Source of the DNA: Sanderia malayensis
Lineage: Eukaryota; Cnidaria; Scyphozoa; Semaeostomeae; Pelagiidae
Reading direction: 5' to 3'
NCBI GenBank assembly: GCA_013076295.1
Contig: RQOL01000906.1
Span: forward strand, 5,084,001 to 5,148,000
DNA: 64,000 bases
The position numbers were made by a program, and so were the translations under genes. A model generated the notes under the pieces. That model saw nothing but the letters and a program-made list of their open reading frames with translations. It did no database searches and was not told the DNA's origin. Positions 25,501 to 37,821 of this stretch are shown here, piece after piece. The first letter of the stretch is position 1, and each line of letters begins with the position of its first letter.

Positions 25501-28500
25501 TTGCTTTAGGCTGCTTAAAAATCAACTGTTTTCATGAATTTGACTCATTTCACCAGCGCAAGTCACGGATTTTTTTCGGGTATAGAAAAACAAAAAGCCG
25601 AGACCGCGAACACATTTAGCTACCATTCCAATTAAGAAATTTTTTAAGAGCCAATGATTCTCATCAATGAGAAAGGACACCTCAAAGTAGGCCACTATCA
25701 AACAAATTTGAGTGGTTCTATTATATTATCTGCCAATGAATAGGCCGGAAAAGACATACATTATGGGCAATTCCAAAATATCCCTCAGTAAACGCACCAA
25801 AATTCTTATCTAACTTTTAATTACATCTTACCTCATCTATTTGCTGAATATATTTTTCACTTGCCATTTCCCTTCTCTTTTCATTAAAGCCCGATGGCCC
25901 GAATGAATCGTCTGCCCCAGCTGTTCCCGAAAAAGTTCCAACTCCACCACCTAAGACACCAACACCAGAGCCAGGCGTAAGAATGGACTTTGATGGTTCG
26001 GATGATGAAGAGAAGGTAAAATAACCATTACTAACATGGCGATGCAGTATAAGAATCCTGGAAAGGAATAATACTACTTTAAAACTGAGCCTTTTGTAAA
26101 CTTGGAGTCTAGTTTGCACTTTAAACTTGATTGCACTTTGAAACAAGTTAAGGGACAAGATGTTTAATGGATTATGCAGTTGATATATTTCGCTATATTG
26201 AAGGCTCCCAACTTTATTGATTTCATTATATTCCCCTTCGTTTCATTGTATGCTTCTTATGTTATTGCAATCTTTATCATTTCATTGTATTCTTCTTCAT
26301 TTTATTGTCTTCTTCTTTATTTCCATGTCTTCTCCTTCATTTTATTGTATCCTTCATCGTCATTGTAGAAAAGAACGCCAAAGCCGCCATTGATGACGAG
26401 ACCCAGGTCCTCTAGATCGTACCGCAGTTTCGTGCCACCGTCACACATACTGAAAATCGTTAGAGACGCCGAGCCGAGCAGTGACTCATCATGGAGTGAT
26501 TCCGAGAACGAGAGTCCAAGGCTCATCCTCAGAGATGGCAAGCCCGGTCATAAGTACGTATTGCTGGGCAAACAGATCAAACCAAAAAGTAACTCAAGTG
26601 GTTCAGCAATGTCTGATGGTAGTGACAACAGCTCTGATAATGAAATGATGTTAACGAAGAAATTCATTCAAAAGCCACAAACACCAGTTGGAGATGCTGA
26701 TTTCAAGGACGATGGCTCTTCGGGTAATTAATTATTAACTATCTACTTGTGTCATAATGTACTATCCAGATGTTTGTGTGTGTGTTCAGTTAAATAGACC
26801 ACTTCAATACTGCCAACTTTCTGCTGTTTATGGTATTTACTGTCTAGCGTCCACTGTGTTACCTCCACTGTCTACTGTCCACTGTTTTTTATGCCTCCAA
26901 TTTTTTCTCACTTTCCTCCGCATTTTTTCATATCTACCTTATCTATCATATCTGCTATCTGCTTTCACTTCCCCGTCGTTTATCTTCTACTTCTTATCTC
27001 CTATTTCCTGTCCATCTCTTGTTGTTTACTGTTTTTAGTCTTCTATTTTTGTCTACCGTCTACCTGCTATTGTTTACTATCTAAATGGACCACCGCCCCA
27101 CCCCTGACGCACATGTAAATTGTACGACATCTTGATTTTTTGCGCTTTCCAGGTGAAAGCTATGATGAATATGGAAGGCTCAAGAAACGATACAAGAGAC
27201 CAGACTCGGCCATGGATGATTTGCTTCCACCAATTGCTCTTGATCCATGTGATCATGGTGATCTCAACAACACACAAGCAAGGTTATTGAGAGACACGCT
27301 GCTTGTCAGAGAAGGACTTTTGAATGAAAATGGTAAGACACTAACACTCTTCATTACATGCCAATCTGCTGCATAGTATTCGGTTATGACATCGTAAATT
27401 TTGTCATAACAAAATAGGGCTTAGTTATGCCAACATTTCAAGGGTTTAAATGAAAGGGGTGTTATATAAAGCAATTACGGCATCTGTGACGGGAGGTGTT
27501 GGTAATGATTCTACTCGAGCCTCCATAAGTTAAAGCACGCAGGGATTGTGATGCATGTGTGTTTGATGGCAAAAATTTGAATTAAAACATTTTTGACTTA
27601 TCGAGGCTCAACTTCATATTCCTTACCAACAGGATAACAATAGTATGTGTATGTGGCTATGGTATATGCATGTAACTATAGTACGTGTATGTGGCTATGG
27701 CATGTGTATGTGACTATAGTATGTGTATGTGTATGTGGCTATGGGATGTGCATCTGACCATAGCATGTGTATGTGGCTGTGTATGATCGCTTGTAAGAAG
27801 CGTCAAGGCTTTGTCTTACCGTCAGGGGTCATTGCTTGCTCTTGACAACTTCTTTGGTTCATTTTCTTCAGGTTTGGACTTAGAAACAGTCGTGGACACG
27901 ATAATAAGAAATAACAATACGAACAGAAGATGGATAAGAAAGATTTACCGCGATGAATATCTCGAGGCATGTCGATTGTAATTCACAATATTTGTTCATA
28001 AGAAAATTTGGGATTTATTTCAGATTATCTCCGGGATGGAGTTATTGCACATGCTGACATGCTCATTAGGACTTTTAAACCCAGATATTAAAATACGCAT
28101 GTGTAATAGCTCCGACCGTGAGTAACGTGAGCAATTTACATTGAGGTTCCATTGAACGACTGTCCCATATTTTTATTTTAGAGCTTATTAACAATGCTGC
28201 GAAAGACTTTGCCTGCTGACTTAGCAAGCGTTGTGACATATATGATGCTGCCCCCAGCAGAATATGATGCAATGTGCTTGAGAGATGCCATGAAGGTATT
28301 ACTTTGTTTCAATACAATACTGCTTGCTCATGGTGGCGAATCTCTGCGAGCCCACACATCTGGCTTGGAGGAAGGCTTTCGTAAAAAATTAAGAAAATTT
28401 CAAAGGAGTTCTCATTTTGAACTCTTTTTTAGTCTCTATTGTGCAAGTGCTGTATCCAAGGGATAAGTTAGAATGACAATGATGATGATATGACTGTTAT

Positions 28501-30650
28501 TAATGTCCCTAATAGCTGTTGTTATTGTTGTTATTTTTTATTGTTTACTTGCCTACTAGGGACTACAAAAAGGGCCAGAGGTCCTTATCGAGGTGCTCTG
28601 CACAAGAAATAACGAGGTGAGCAACAATATTCTGACGCTCTAAAATGACGAGATAACATTTGCGCTCTGTTTGCATTGACATTGGTGCACACTAAACGCT
28701 CAGAAAATCTGGAGCTTGGGGTTGCATTGGTTTTGAGAATTACTTTTGCAAGTACGACAAACCTTTGTAGATTGAAAAATTTCCCGATGACCATATTGAG
28801 GAACTCAATTTGAACAATTGATGGTCGAAATGTTGAGATTCAAAGCTGGATTTCCAAATTCAATAACATAGGTTTATTGATTTCAAATGTTATTCAGATT
28901 ACCCTTATTTGCATCTGCAGGAAATTCAAGAGATCAAGGAGAAGTACATCAAAAGTAAGTTAGTTTTCGAAACATCATTTTCATATAGGACAAACAACAT
29001 TACCCGGAGCAGTTATTTCCGCAGGGCGATTTCATAGAACGGAAGCATTGAGCACGCACACTTTCTACTAGCTTAGCATACATGTACTTATCTGCATTAG
29101 GAATCCGAACAGAGACAACTAGTGTCTTTACCGTTACTTTAAGTTTCTAACATTTTACCGTTACTTTAAGGTAAGCAAAATATTTTATCTAGCTATAAGC
29201 GATTCCCTTATAGCTAGAAGCTATAAGGGAATCGCTGTACGTTAGACGCTAGAAGTACGCTGTACGCTAGAAGTAACGGTAAAAGCTTGTTGTCTTCTCC
29301 CGGATTTCTATCCTGCTCTACTTATGCGTATTCAGCAATTGAGCACCTTTAGTGCAACACTGAAACCCAGAGCATATGGTGCACTATCTTCATTATACAT
29401 TCTTCTTTTCGATAAAGGATACGATGCAGACCTTCTTGATGATTTGGAAGATGAAACTTCAGGAGCATTTCAAAGGATCCTCCTGACTCTTGCTATGGTA
29501 AAATAAATTTACATTAAATGCACATCTGCATACCGTGTGTCCTCGATAACGCTAGCCTCCAACGCAGTTGCAATGCAACGCAAGTTAATAACACAGTACA
29601 TGCTTGCAAAAAATGAAACTCGGACCTAGCAGAAAAACTAAATATAGCTACTATTCCTACTCCCACAGGGCAAAAGAGAAGAGGACCACGGAGAAATAGA
29701 CAAAGAAGAAGCTTTGAAGATAGTCAAAGGACTTTATGCAGTAAGCAATTTAAGTAATTCAGTTTTTTGTTTCATAACCACTGCTTACATTTCAATTTCT
29801 TGTGGTAACATTACGCATTTGACCTCTGCTTGTTGTAATTTCTCTAACTACTTCACTCTTCAATAAATGTCTCTTGTGTTCTGAAAAACAAAATTATATT
29901 GGTTTTTTACATATGAAATTCCTTTTCGAGATTCTTGGTGTGAAAGGAGACCAGATGGAAAGGAAATTCACAGAAATTTTTGCAAAACTTGGCTGGACGA
30001 TGCTAAGAACTGTACTCGTAGAATACAGAAAGGTAACGTATCTCACTAAGCGATTGAAAACTTGAACATTCATAGATACTGAAAATGTTTGATAACTTCT
30101 AAATTACATTTAACAATGACTTAAAGTATTTTAATTTAGCTTATCAATTGAAGCTATGATAAATATCAAGGCTTAGATTCGTGTCCATGTTATGTAGATG
30201 AGCTACAATGTATTAATGTTACATTAAGTCGTGCGTACATGCGTACATGCATATATTTCATCATCCTTATATTAAAAAAACAACTTGATTTCTATTGCAG
30301 TTCAGGCATTATGAACTAGAGAGTGACGTCATCAATGAATTCAGTGGCAACATGAGACGATGCCTATTGACAATTAGTAAGTTTATGTCCTTTGTCTTTT
30401 GTCTTCTGTCTACTGTCTTCTGTCTTCTGTCTACTGTCAACTGCCTTCTGTCTACTGTCTTTTGTCTGCTGTCAACTGTCAACTGTCTACTGTCTTCTAT
30501 CAACTGTCTACTATCTACTGTCATCTGCCTTCTGTCAACTGTCTACTGTCTGCTGTCTGCTGTCAACTGTCTATTGTCTACTGTCTACTATCTACTATCT
30601 ACTGTCATCTGCCTTCTGTCAACTGTCTACTGTCTACTATCTACTGTTTT

Positions 30651-30703
<53 letters not shown>

Positions 30704-33700
30704 TTTTTTGTTAAATTACCTCTAACTACAACACCTAAGCATGACCTCCTGCTTTGGGAACTAAATATAATTAGACTGGAAGTCACCAGTCCAGGTCTGA
30801 CTGGTGTTTTTTCTTTTCCAGTTCAATACATTCAAAATCCACCGGGCTACTTTGTTGAAAAGATCCACGGCACACATTATGGTGGACTCGATGACGACAA
30901 AACATTGACAAGGATTATTATCAGCAGACAAGACGTATGTAGCTATTCATTACATATGTTAGATGGTCTAAATATTATACAGCTGAATCTCAGAAGTGAC
31001 GTTGCAACAACATGTCCTTCCTAAATATCTGATCACTTCAAGCAAATTTCGAGTTCAAAAAATTTTACTTATTGAGGCTTAGCAGTAAATCAATTTGCTT
31101 ATTATCATTAATTCAGAGTTCTACAGACGATGATTATATCCAGTTTATAACAAATTTACCAACTTTGTTTCTCATTACCTATTTCTCTTTACTTTTAGAG
31201 GGATTATAAAATGATAATGGAGTTATTCAAACTTAGATATGACATGAAACTTTTCGACTACATCAGATCAACTTGTCATTCGACAGAGCGTGGCCTGATG
31301 CTCAGGCTCATCGCAGGTACGAAATGATAAACAATAAACAACAAAAACAGGGAAAATAAATAAACAATAAAATAAGTAAATAACTTAATAAAACAGTAAT
31401 ACCTAAACTTGGAAACAATTTTCATTGTTAGGGCAACTTCCTGAAGAACAAAGAAGACTCCTTGTGGTAAATATGTTTTTGCGAGTTGTATAGCATATGT
31501 TCAATATTCTTTTATGAATATTAATAGTTGTTGTAATGTAGGCATGTATTGAGAAATTTTGTTCAAGCTCGCACATAGTGCTCAAATCAACCAGTAAAAA
31601 TGCCCTCATGAACTACAACCATTTTTTTTATATAAGAAACCCTTTATAAGAAACCATAGGCCCCTATTTTCAAAACTTAAAAAACTTTGGTAGGAGATTT
31701 TGTGTGACTCATTTGCTAAGAAAAATTTCGTACCATAATTAGGTACGAAACCCTGGTACGAAAATTTTGCATAGCTTCTTATACAACTCCATATGTAATT
31801 AGCTAATTGATGATTTGAAGAGATGTCATTTTAATCATGTGGTGCTTGCTTCAACAGTCGAAGTTACCGAAGCTAGTAGCTCCATCGGCGTTGGTGACAT
31901 TCAACAAGCAACTCTCTTTGAACGATGCAATCATAATAATTCTACGTAAGATTCAAGTCTCCACTACACTGATAAAAGCTCTGAATTTAAGAAGAGAGGT
32001 AGGATAACTTTTCTAATTCTGCTCAATAATGAATAGAATGCTCATGACAAAAAGTGACAGATAAATGAAATGGGATGAATATAACACAGTGGAATCTTGA
32101 CAAAATAAACTACTAATATAAAGATATATTGACCTTTAAAGTTGTGTCTTTACTTGACCGTTTACCCCGTTTACCCAAGTTACCCCTTGGCATAACATTT
32201 CTTTCAAAACAAAGAATTTGTGTGTTGGTTAACAAATTGTTCGCAAAACATGATTTCTACTGTACTTTTAAAATGATGCATTATCATGCATTAGATGCAC
32301 TATACGCAAAATTATCTTCAGTTATCTAAAAAAAATGATTGGTATGCTTTTGCATCATCTTGAATTGTACCTTGTATCACCAATGCTTTTGTGACATTGT
32401 TTCCTTAGAGAATCGCCAAACTCGAGGAGGAATCGATATATGAACTGGAAATAGATTACGATGGCGAGGAGAATGAAGAGGAGCAGGAAGGCCTGGGAGC
32501 TGGGCTAGAAGATGGCGACGACTCTGAAGATGAAGGTCGTGAAGACCAAGAAGAGCTGAGAAACAATTTAAAAAATCTCGACTTCAACGAACAAGAGACA
32601 GCAACAGAGACGGTCGACGGACCGGAAAAGAAGCGATCTGCACTGGCACAAGTCTCCTTTTCATTAGCAACCAGGGGAATAAACAGAGAACAAAACAGAG
32701 TGAAATTCAAAACTGATGGAGACGGTAGTGGCAACGATAGTGATGGCAATGGATCTCAAAATGAATCATCAATGCCAAGTGCAATGCCACCACCTGTACA
32801 AGACCCGGCGTTTATTGGAAGACGGGACAGCAATTTCTTTGAAAAAGTTGTACCCTTCATCAAGGGTAGGAGGAAGAAGGTTTGTTCACAAAGTTTTTTA
32901 TCAGCTTTCGATTATCGTTTTGAAACAATCTATTTTATTTTGGGATGCACTTAAATCTTGGTTATCCCATATCGTTCTTCAACTGGACCAACGGGAACGT
33001 GGCATCCATCTTAACTAGAAAACGAATGAATTTCCCCATTTTCTTCGAAATATACCCTTTTTATAAGAGTGCTCAATTTTTTATTGTCAAATTTGAATTG
33101 TCTTAAGCCTACCTGGACTATGACTAAACTAAGTTCTCACTCCCCTACGTGAATTGAAGCCACAGTTATAGCTGAATTTATTCTAAATTGCTGTGTAAGC
33201 TATGGTCTTACGGTAATCAAGCAGTTGTAACATTAAAACCTGTTGAATAATTGGGGTTTTGTTTTGCAGTATTACCGTGGAACAATACCAGGCATACCAA
33301 TGGAAGAGTTCAATGCCTTGAAAGATGCACAAGCTGTTGGCAGAGCACTGCTCCAAAAAAGTAAATGCATGTTTTAATATCATCTTATTCACTCATTGAT
33401 TTAAAGCTCTTGAAAATATGGCTCAATCAAAAGCCTCATTTAACAAAAAAGGCAATGTTTCAAGACTTAGATTTCGTCGACACCTTCACCAACTATATGT
33501 ACCTTTGTGCAAGTCATTGGCTTAGGGTTACGTTATCATATTTTTAAAAAAAGAGAGAAATTTGGCAAACAAAGAGTCAATCGTACTAATTAGCATATTC
33601 TGGTCATTTTGAGACAATTTTCAGCTCTCTTGCAGCAATGTTACAAAAATTAGTATTTCGTCGACACCTTTACCAACTATATTTAATTCAACATCAGTCG

Positions 33701-36700
33701 CTGGCTTAAGGTGACGTCATCATAATTTTTAAAATGAAGGAATTTTAGCAAAAAAAGTACACGTTGACCCCGCGCTGGCTTATGCTAAACACATTGATTT
33801 TGTGACAAAATTTAAGTACCAGTATGAATCGTAGGGTAACGTTGCTAAACTTCAGCTTTTGACAAATATTGTATGTTTGGAAGAGTAACGCCATCTTTTA
33901 TATAGCGCTTGCTTTGATTGTTTGTAGATCGCAACGTCGATGGTATATTGAAATTCTTGATAGCAAGAAACAATTCCCAACGACAACTTATAGTGAGAGA
34001 ATTCTTCAGAAGATACAGACGAGTGAGTAGAAAGCAAAAACATTAAAGTTAAAATTACTATGGTATAGAAAACCATAACATACCATAGAACATACCACAG
34101 AGTCCCAACCAACAGCTCGAATCAGCTGTTAAAGTCGAGTATCGAGCTTCTAAAATGACATTAACAACAACCTTTGATTATTATTTCGGTTAGCAACAGT
34201 ATTTACTGACTCCTTTTAAAAATTATTTGGATTGAGATTACATGGTCCACATTTTTCTGCATTTTAATTTTCCGATACCTAAGTCATTGATACCTTCTTT
34301 TCAGGACCTGGTTAACGATTTGAGACATTTGACTGGGTTAGAAATGCAAGATTTTATTCTAGGCATCATGCTAGCGCCCGAAATGTACGATTCTTGCTGC
34401 ATATTTGAAGCCTGGAGTGTAAGTATTTGACTTGTATGAAAAAGTAGCCAATATTATTAATTTTAGTCTCATTATAACTATTACAAAGGGTAGTGGTCTT
34501 CCTCTTCCATGAAGAACGTTGCTATATTTGTATTCGTTTTCTAATTGACAGGAAAAGACTGAAGGTGAAGTTGATGACATTGATGGTGAAGACACATTTA
34601 CAGATACAATTATAAAAATCCTGTGTACAAGAGGAAATGATGTAAGAAATTATGCTATAGTAAGCAAATTCATACCTCACAGTCATCGAGGTTTGGTCTT
34701 TGATCTTGGAGGCAATTCCAGGTTATCTTCGAATCTTCTTGCTAACTAAAGAAGAAGGAATTTAATCGTTAGCAATGCAACAAGCAATGTGTGATATGGA
34801 TAGGAAATGATAAATTAGAAATCAGAAGTGAGATGTAATTGCTGTGGAACGAAAAACATGAAAGAGTGAGAGCAGGAAATCTAAAATATCAAATAATAAT
34901 TAAACTTAAAGGAACAAGTAGCAGGGACTAAAACTGAGTGCATTTGAAATTAAGCAACACATTTACTCTATCAAATATTTCAATGCTTACTGCAATGAGA
35001 GCCCTGGTTTTAATTGTATGCGCTTTGTTTTTTGTAAGGAAATCGGCGTGATGAAGAGGGCATACTTGGGTATTTTTGGTAAAGATCTCAAGGAAGTAAT
35101 TGAAAGTGTAACATTTGGATGGATTCGAATTCTTCTTGTCAATATTTTAAAGGTATATTTTCTTGGTTTTCAATTAACTTTATGCTTTGAAAGCCATGCG
35201 AAGATCGTATATAGCAAGACGACGAATTGTCTCAAATACATACATAGTTATAGCATTAAATAATATACATATGCATGTAGAAAAGCGAGTGTATTAGCAA
35301 ATTTTCTTTTTCGCTACTTCAGTGTGAACGGGATGAAGGAGACATAGTTGATGAAAAACTTGCACAAAAGGATGCCCTGAGACTTGCTGAGGTATTGCAA
35401 TTGTTTATCATATTTTGTTGTATAACATTAGGAAGACTCTCTATGTTGTGTTTCATAAAAAAGTAAATAAGAAAATAATATATAAATTAATATGAAAATA
35501 AGTCCACAATACTTATACTATTATTTAATAATGATTTAATAATGACAATGTATCATATTATATCATCATTTGTTATAATGTATCATCTTATAATGTATTA
35601 TATTAAATTATAACTTACCATAATATATTACAATTTATTATAATGTATTCCAGATTCACCAGAAGGGAATAGAGGACTACGATGCTCACATTGAGATCTT
35701 AACATCGAGGAATTTCACTCATCTGAAAGACGTTTTCAACCAGTATTCAAAGGTAACTTCGCATCATATCATATTGTATAATTCTGCAATTTGCAATTGA
35801 ACCTCGACAAGTTGAGATTCCATAGAGTAAACTACACTCTTCCACTCTTCAAGTCGTTAAATTTAATCAATCATCAGAGAATATGCTACAAAAAGTGAAA
35901 TCTAATCGATTTTGTCTCAAAGCGAAATCGCTATTTATGACTCTAATTGTAAATTCTCACATTGAATTGCTTCATTAAATTTGTCATGCAGATCACAAGT
36001 CTGGACATTTTGGAATCCCTGGAGACTGATATTTCCGGCGCATTTCTCGAAGCATTGACAGCTATTAGTAAGTATCACGTTCCCCCTCCCAAGAACGCCC
36101 CCTTTCACTAAATCACTGCAAAACTGACACTCACCCAACCCAAACAGGGGGTAAAGCTTTCTGTATTTTACTTTAACTACTGTGTATTAGAATTGGAAAA
36201 TAATAAGCAATAACATTCAATTGATTTCAGTCTGTAATGTTCGCGATGCTGCCATGTATTTCTCGGAGACAATCTACCAGGCAATGGCACTACATCCAAT
36301 GGATCACAGGATGCTCATACGTTGCATCATCGCAAGAGCAGAGGTATGTCATCAATGAAACCAATTATACACTTATCTCTATTGTTTGTCAATATGTTTC
36401 ATTAGAGTCCTGTTTGATCAAATCAGTATTGCAACCATGCAGAGCTCCGTTGCAACCATTGCAACGGAGCTCTCAGTGCTCAAGACAAATGTTTGAGAGC
36501 CTTTTGAGACCTTCACAACGGTAAGAACTAAAAATGGGGCAATGAGGGTTTTTCTGTTTCAAGCGCATATGCTATACCCACCATTACTGAAGTATGCCTT
36601 GTTTTCACCGTGCTTTTTCTTGGTCAAATACTGTAAAAACTTTGTTAAGCTCCGGGAAGGGGGCTTTTTTCATTTTCCAGGCCTTAAAAGGGGGCTTATT

Positions 36701-37283
36701 GAAAGGAGGGGGGGTTAATATATAAAACTCTCAAATAAACTTCAGAAACATGCAAGGGTAAAGAACTACAAAATAACTTGGATAACTTGTGGCCTAATCA
36801 ATGATAACTTCGTTATCGTTCACAATTTAAAAAAGGGGAAGGGACTTAATTCAAAATTTCTTTTTAAAAAAAGGGGTTTAGTAGAAACGGCGGTTAGAGT
36901 TTTTGCGACATATATAATGCTAAACTCGATTAAAACAATGTTTTGATAATGCTCTTTTGCTAAGAAACTTGTCAATGTTTTAGCTTTCAAATTTCATGAA
37001 TAATCAGAAAACGTTGGGGAAAATCTATATACAATGCATCATAAGTATGTTGAACTCACTTCTCTCAATAACTAAATAAATCAACAAATACATGGAATCT
37101 GTTTTCGTACAGGTCGACCTGAGTGACATAAAGGCAACGTTTCGCAGAACATATGGTCGCTCGATGAATAACATGGTGGAAAAGGAATGCAACGCAAAGT
37201 ATAAGGACTATATAATTGAAGTTCTTGGCAAAGGAAAGAAAAGAAGAAAGAAGAAACCAATGTTTTTTGGCAAACTTCTCTGA
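22519..37283 (+). CDS. Giant divergent annexin with eight annexin repeats
   Basis: 31 exons: 22519-22620, 23761-23804, 24215-24500, 24853-24903, 25135-25299, 25890-26015, 26369-26723, 27153-27332, 27872-27966, 28182-28295, 28560-28616, 28921-28954, 29418-29497, 29669-29740, 29931-30032, 30301-30376, 30822-30934, 31199-31316, 31432-31466, 31858-31998, 32409-32879, 33270-33360, 33928-34022, 34305-34418, 34552-34641, 35039-35152, 35323-35391, 35654-35752, 35992-36067, 36231-36343, 37113-37283. Phases close: 1,282 residues. Residues 1-400: disordered, basic then acidic. About 402-723: repeats 1-4, clearest in LPPAEYDAMCLRDAMK, LIEVLCTRNNEEIQEIKEKY and DDLEDETSGAFQRILLTLAM. 724-939: acidic linker. 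940-1282: repeats 5-8 with ILKFLIARNNSQRQLIVREF and TDISGAFLEALTAI. The tail is GKGKKRRKKKPMFFGKLL. Classical annexins bind acidic membranes through GxGT loops; here repeat 2 has GLQKG and other loops are also changed, so calcium-dependent binding is doubtful. The intron after 27966 begins with GC. Confidence 0.85.
22836..23711. mobile_element. Non-autonomous hAT-like transposon, 876 bp
   Basis: Terminal inverted repeats CAGGGCCTTTTTTAA / TTAAAAAAGGCCCTG. Flanks AAAGCGGC (22828-22835) and AAAGCGAC (23712-23719) form an 8-bp target duplication with one mismatch, as hAT elements make. It sits in annexin intron 1. The subterminal parts are G-rich (GGGGGCC). No transposase frame. Confidence 0.8.
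26800..27085 (+). repeat. Degenerate TCTACTGTC/CCACTGTC pyrimidine-rich repeat
   Basis: Irregular units such as CCACTGTCTACTGTCCACTG in the annexin intron before exon 27153; a degraded relative of the heptamer array at 30388. Confidence 0.5.
27638..27782 (+). repeat. GTATGTG-GCTATG minisatellite
   Basis: About seven units of roughly 18-20 bp of the form GTGTATGTGGCTATGGTAT in an annexin intron. Confidence 0.75.
27967..28181 (+). other. GC-AG intron in the annexin gene
   Basis: The exon ends CTCGAG and the intron starts GCATGT; it ends TTTTATTTTAG. Phase 0 joining gives YRDEYLE-SLLTMLRKTLP, which fits the helix C-D region of an annexin repeat. No usable GT donor exists nearby before the stop in the intron. 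Confidence 0.65.
29198..29236. repeat. Perfect 18-bp hairpin within nested inverted repeats
   Basis: AGCGATTCCCTTATAGCT, loop AGA, AGCTATAAGGGAATCGCT. Around it TTTTACCGTTACT (about 29153-29165) is inverted as AGTAACGGTAAAA (about 29271-29283). In the annexin intron before exon 29418. Confidence 0.85.
30388..30703 (+). repeat. 7-bp satellite array TGTCTTC/TGTCTAC/TGTCAAC
   Basis: About 45 heptamers in an annexin intron, ending in a pure TGTCTTC run. Because the unit is not a multiple of three and holds no stop, all three plus-strand frames stay open; these are not genes. Confidence 0.95.
33465..33735. repeat. Dispersed direct repeat of about 85 bp
   Basis: TTTCGTCGACACCTTCACCA...TGGCTTAGGGTTACG (33467-33547) recurs as TTTCGTCGACACCTTTACCA...TGGCTTAAGGTGACG (33655-33735), about 190 bp apart, in the annexin intron before exon 33928. 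Confidence 0.75.
36441..36473. repeat. Perfect hairpin in the last annexin intron
   Basis: AGAGCTCCGTTGCA pairs with TGCAACGGAGCTCT around a 5-base loop. Confidence 0.85.
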
Positions 37284-37821
37284 TCTGAACAAAGCAAAAT
37301 ATGTAAGCTGAAACGAAAACTAAAGCACTAAATAATAAACTGTTTATTTATTGTATAAAACGGAACATTTTTATCTCTGGAATACTAATGGCGGAATCTT
37401 GATTCAACTATTATGCAACGAACCCCTCGCATAATAATTAACTACAGAACTGTTACCTTCAAACTAATTCATAGCTACTTATCAGTTCGTCTGGTTCTTA
37501 AGAAACTCGCAATTTTTATTTTCTTTCATTGTTTTTTGATTTATACAAAGGTTTTAGTGTTGTATGAGTACTGTAGACATTTTCGTAAATTCTTTGTTTG
37601 AAGATAAGCACACAACATGATGTATGTATATAAAATTCACCTTATAAAATCTTTGTTTGCATTATCATAATAAATACATTTTATAATTATGCCTTTAAAT
37701 ATGGCTTGCAAAAGGTAAGCATGAATGTTGCTCATAAAAAAGCAAGTTTTTGCTTGGAAATAGGAGAGAAAATGCAGCGAAATGCGAATGAATGTGCAAT
37801 AACTTTGTAAGCGACAGGCGG
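37284..37821. other. Annexin 3' UTR and convergent spacer
   Basis: AT-rich, no coding exon seen. The annexin gene and the unidentified minus-strand gene would end towards each other here. Confidence 0.4.
37334..37339 (+). terminator. Polyadenylation signal of the annexin gene
   Basis: AATAAA 50 bp past the TGA stop. Confidence 0.6.

Noticed and set aside
30295..31024. Long plus-strand frames of 108-210 residues (FCLLSTV repeats)
   Set aside because: A 7-bp repeat without stops keeps all three frames open; real annexin exons 30301-30376 and 30822-30934 flank it.
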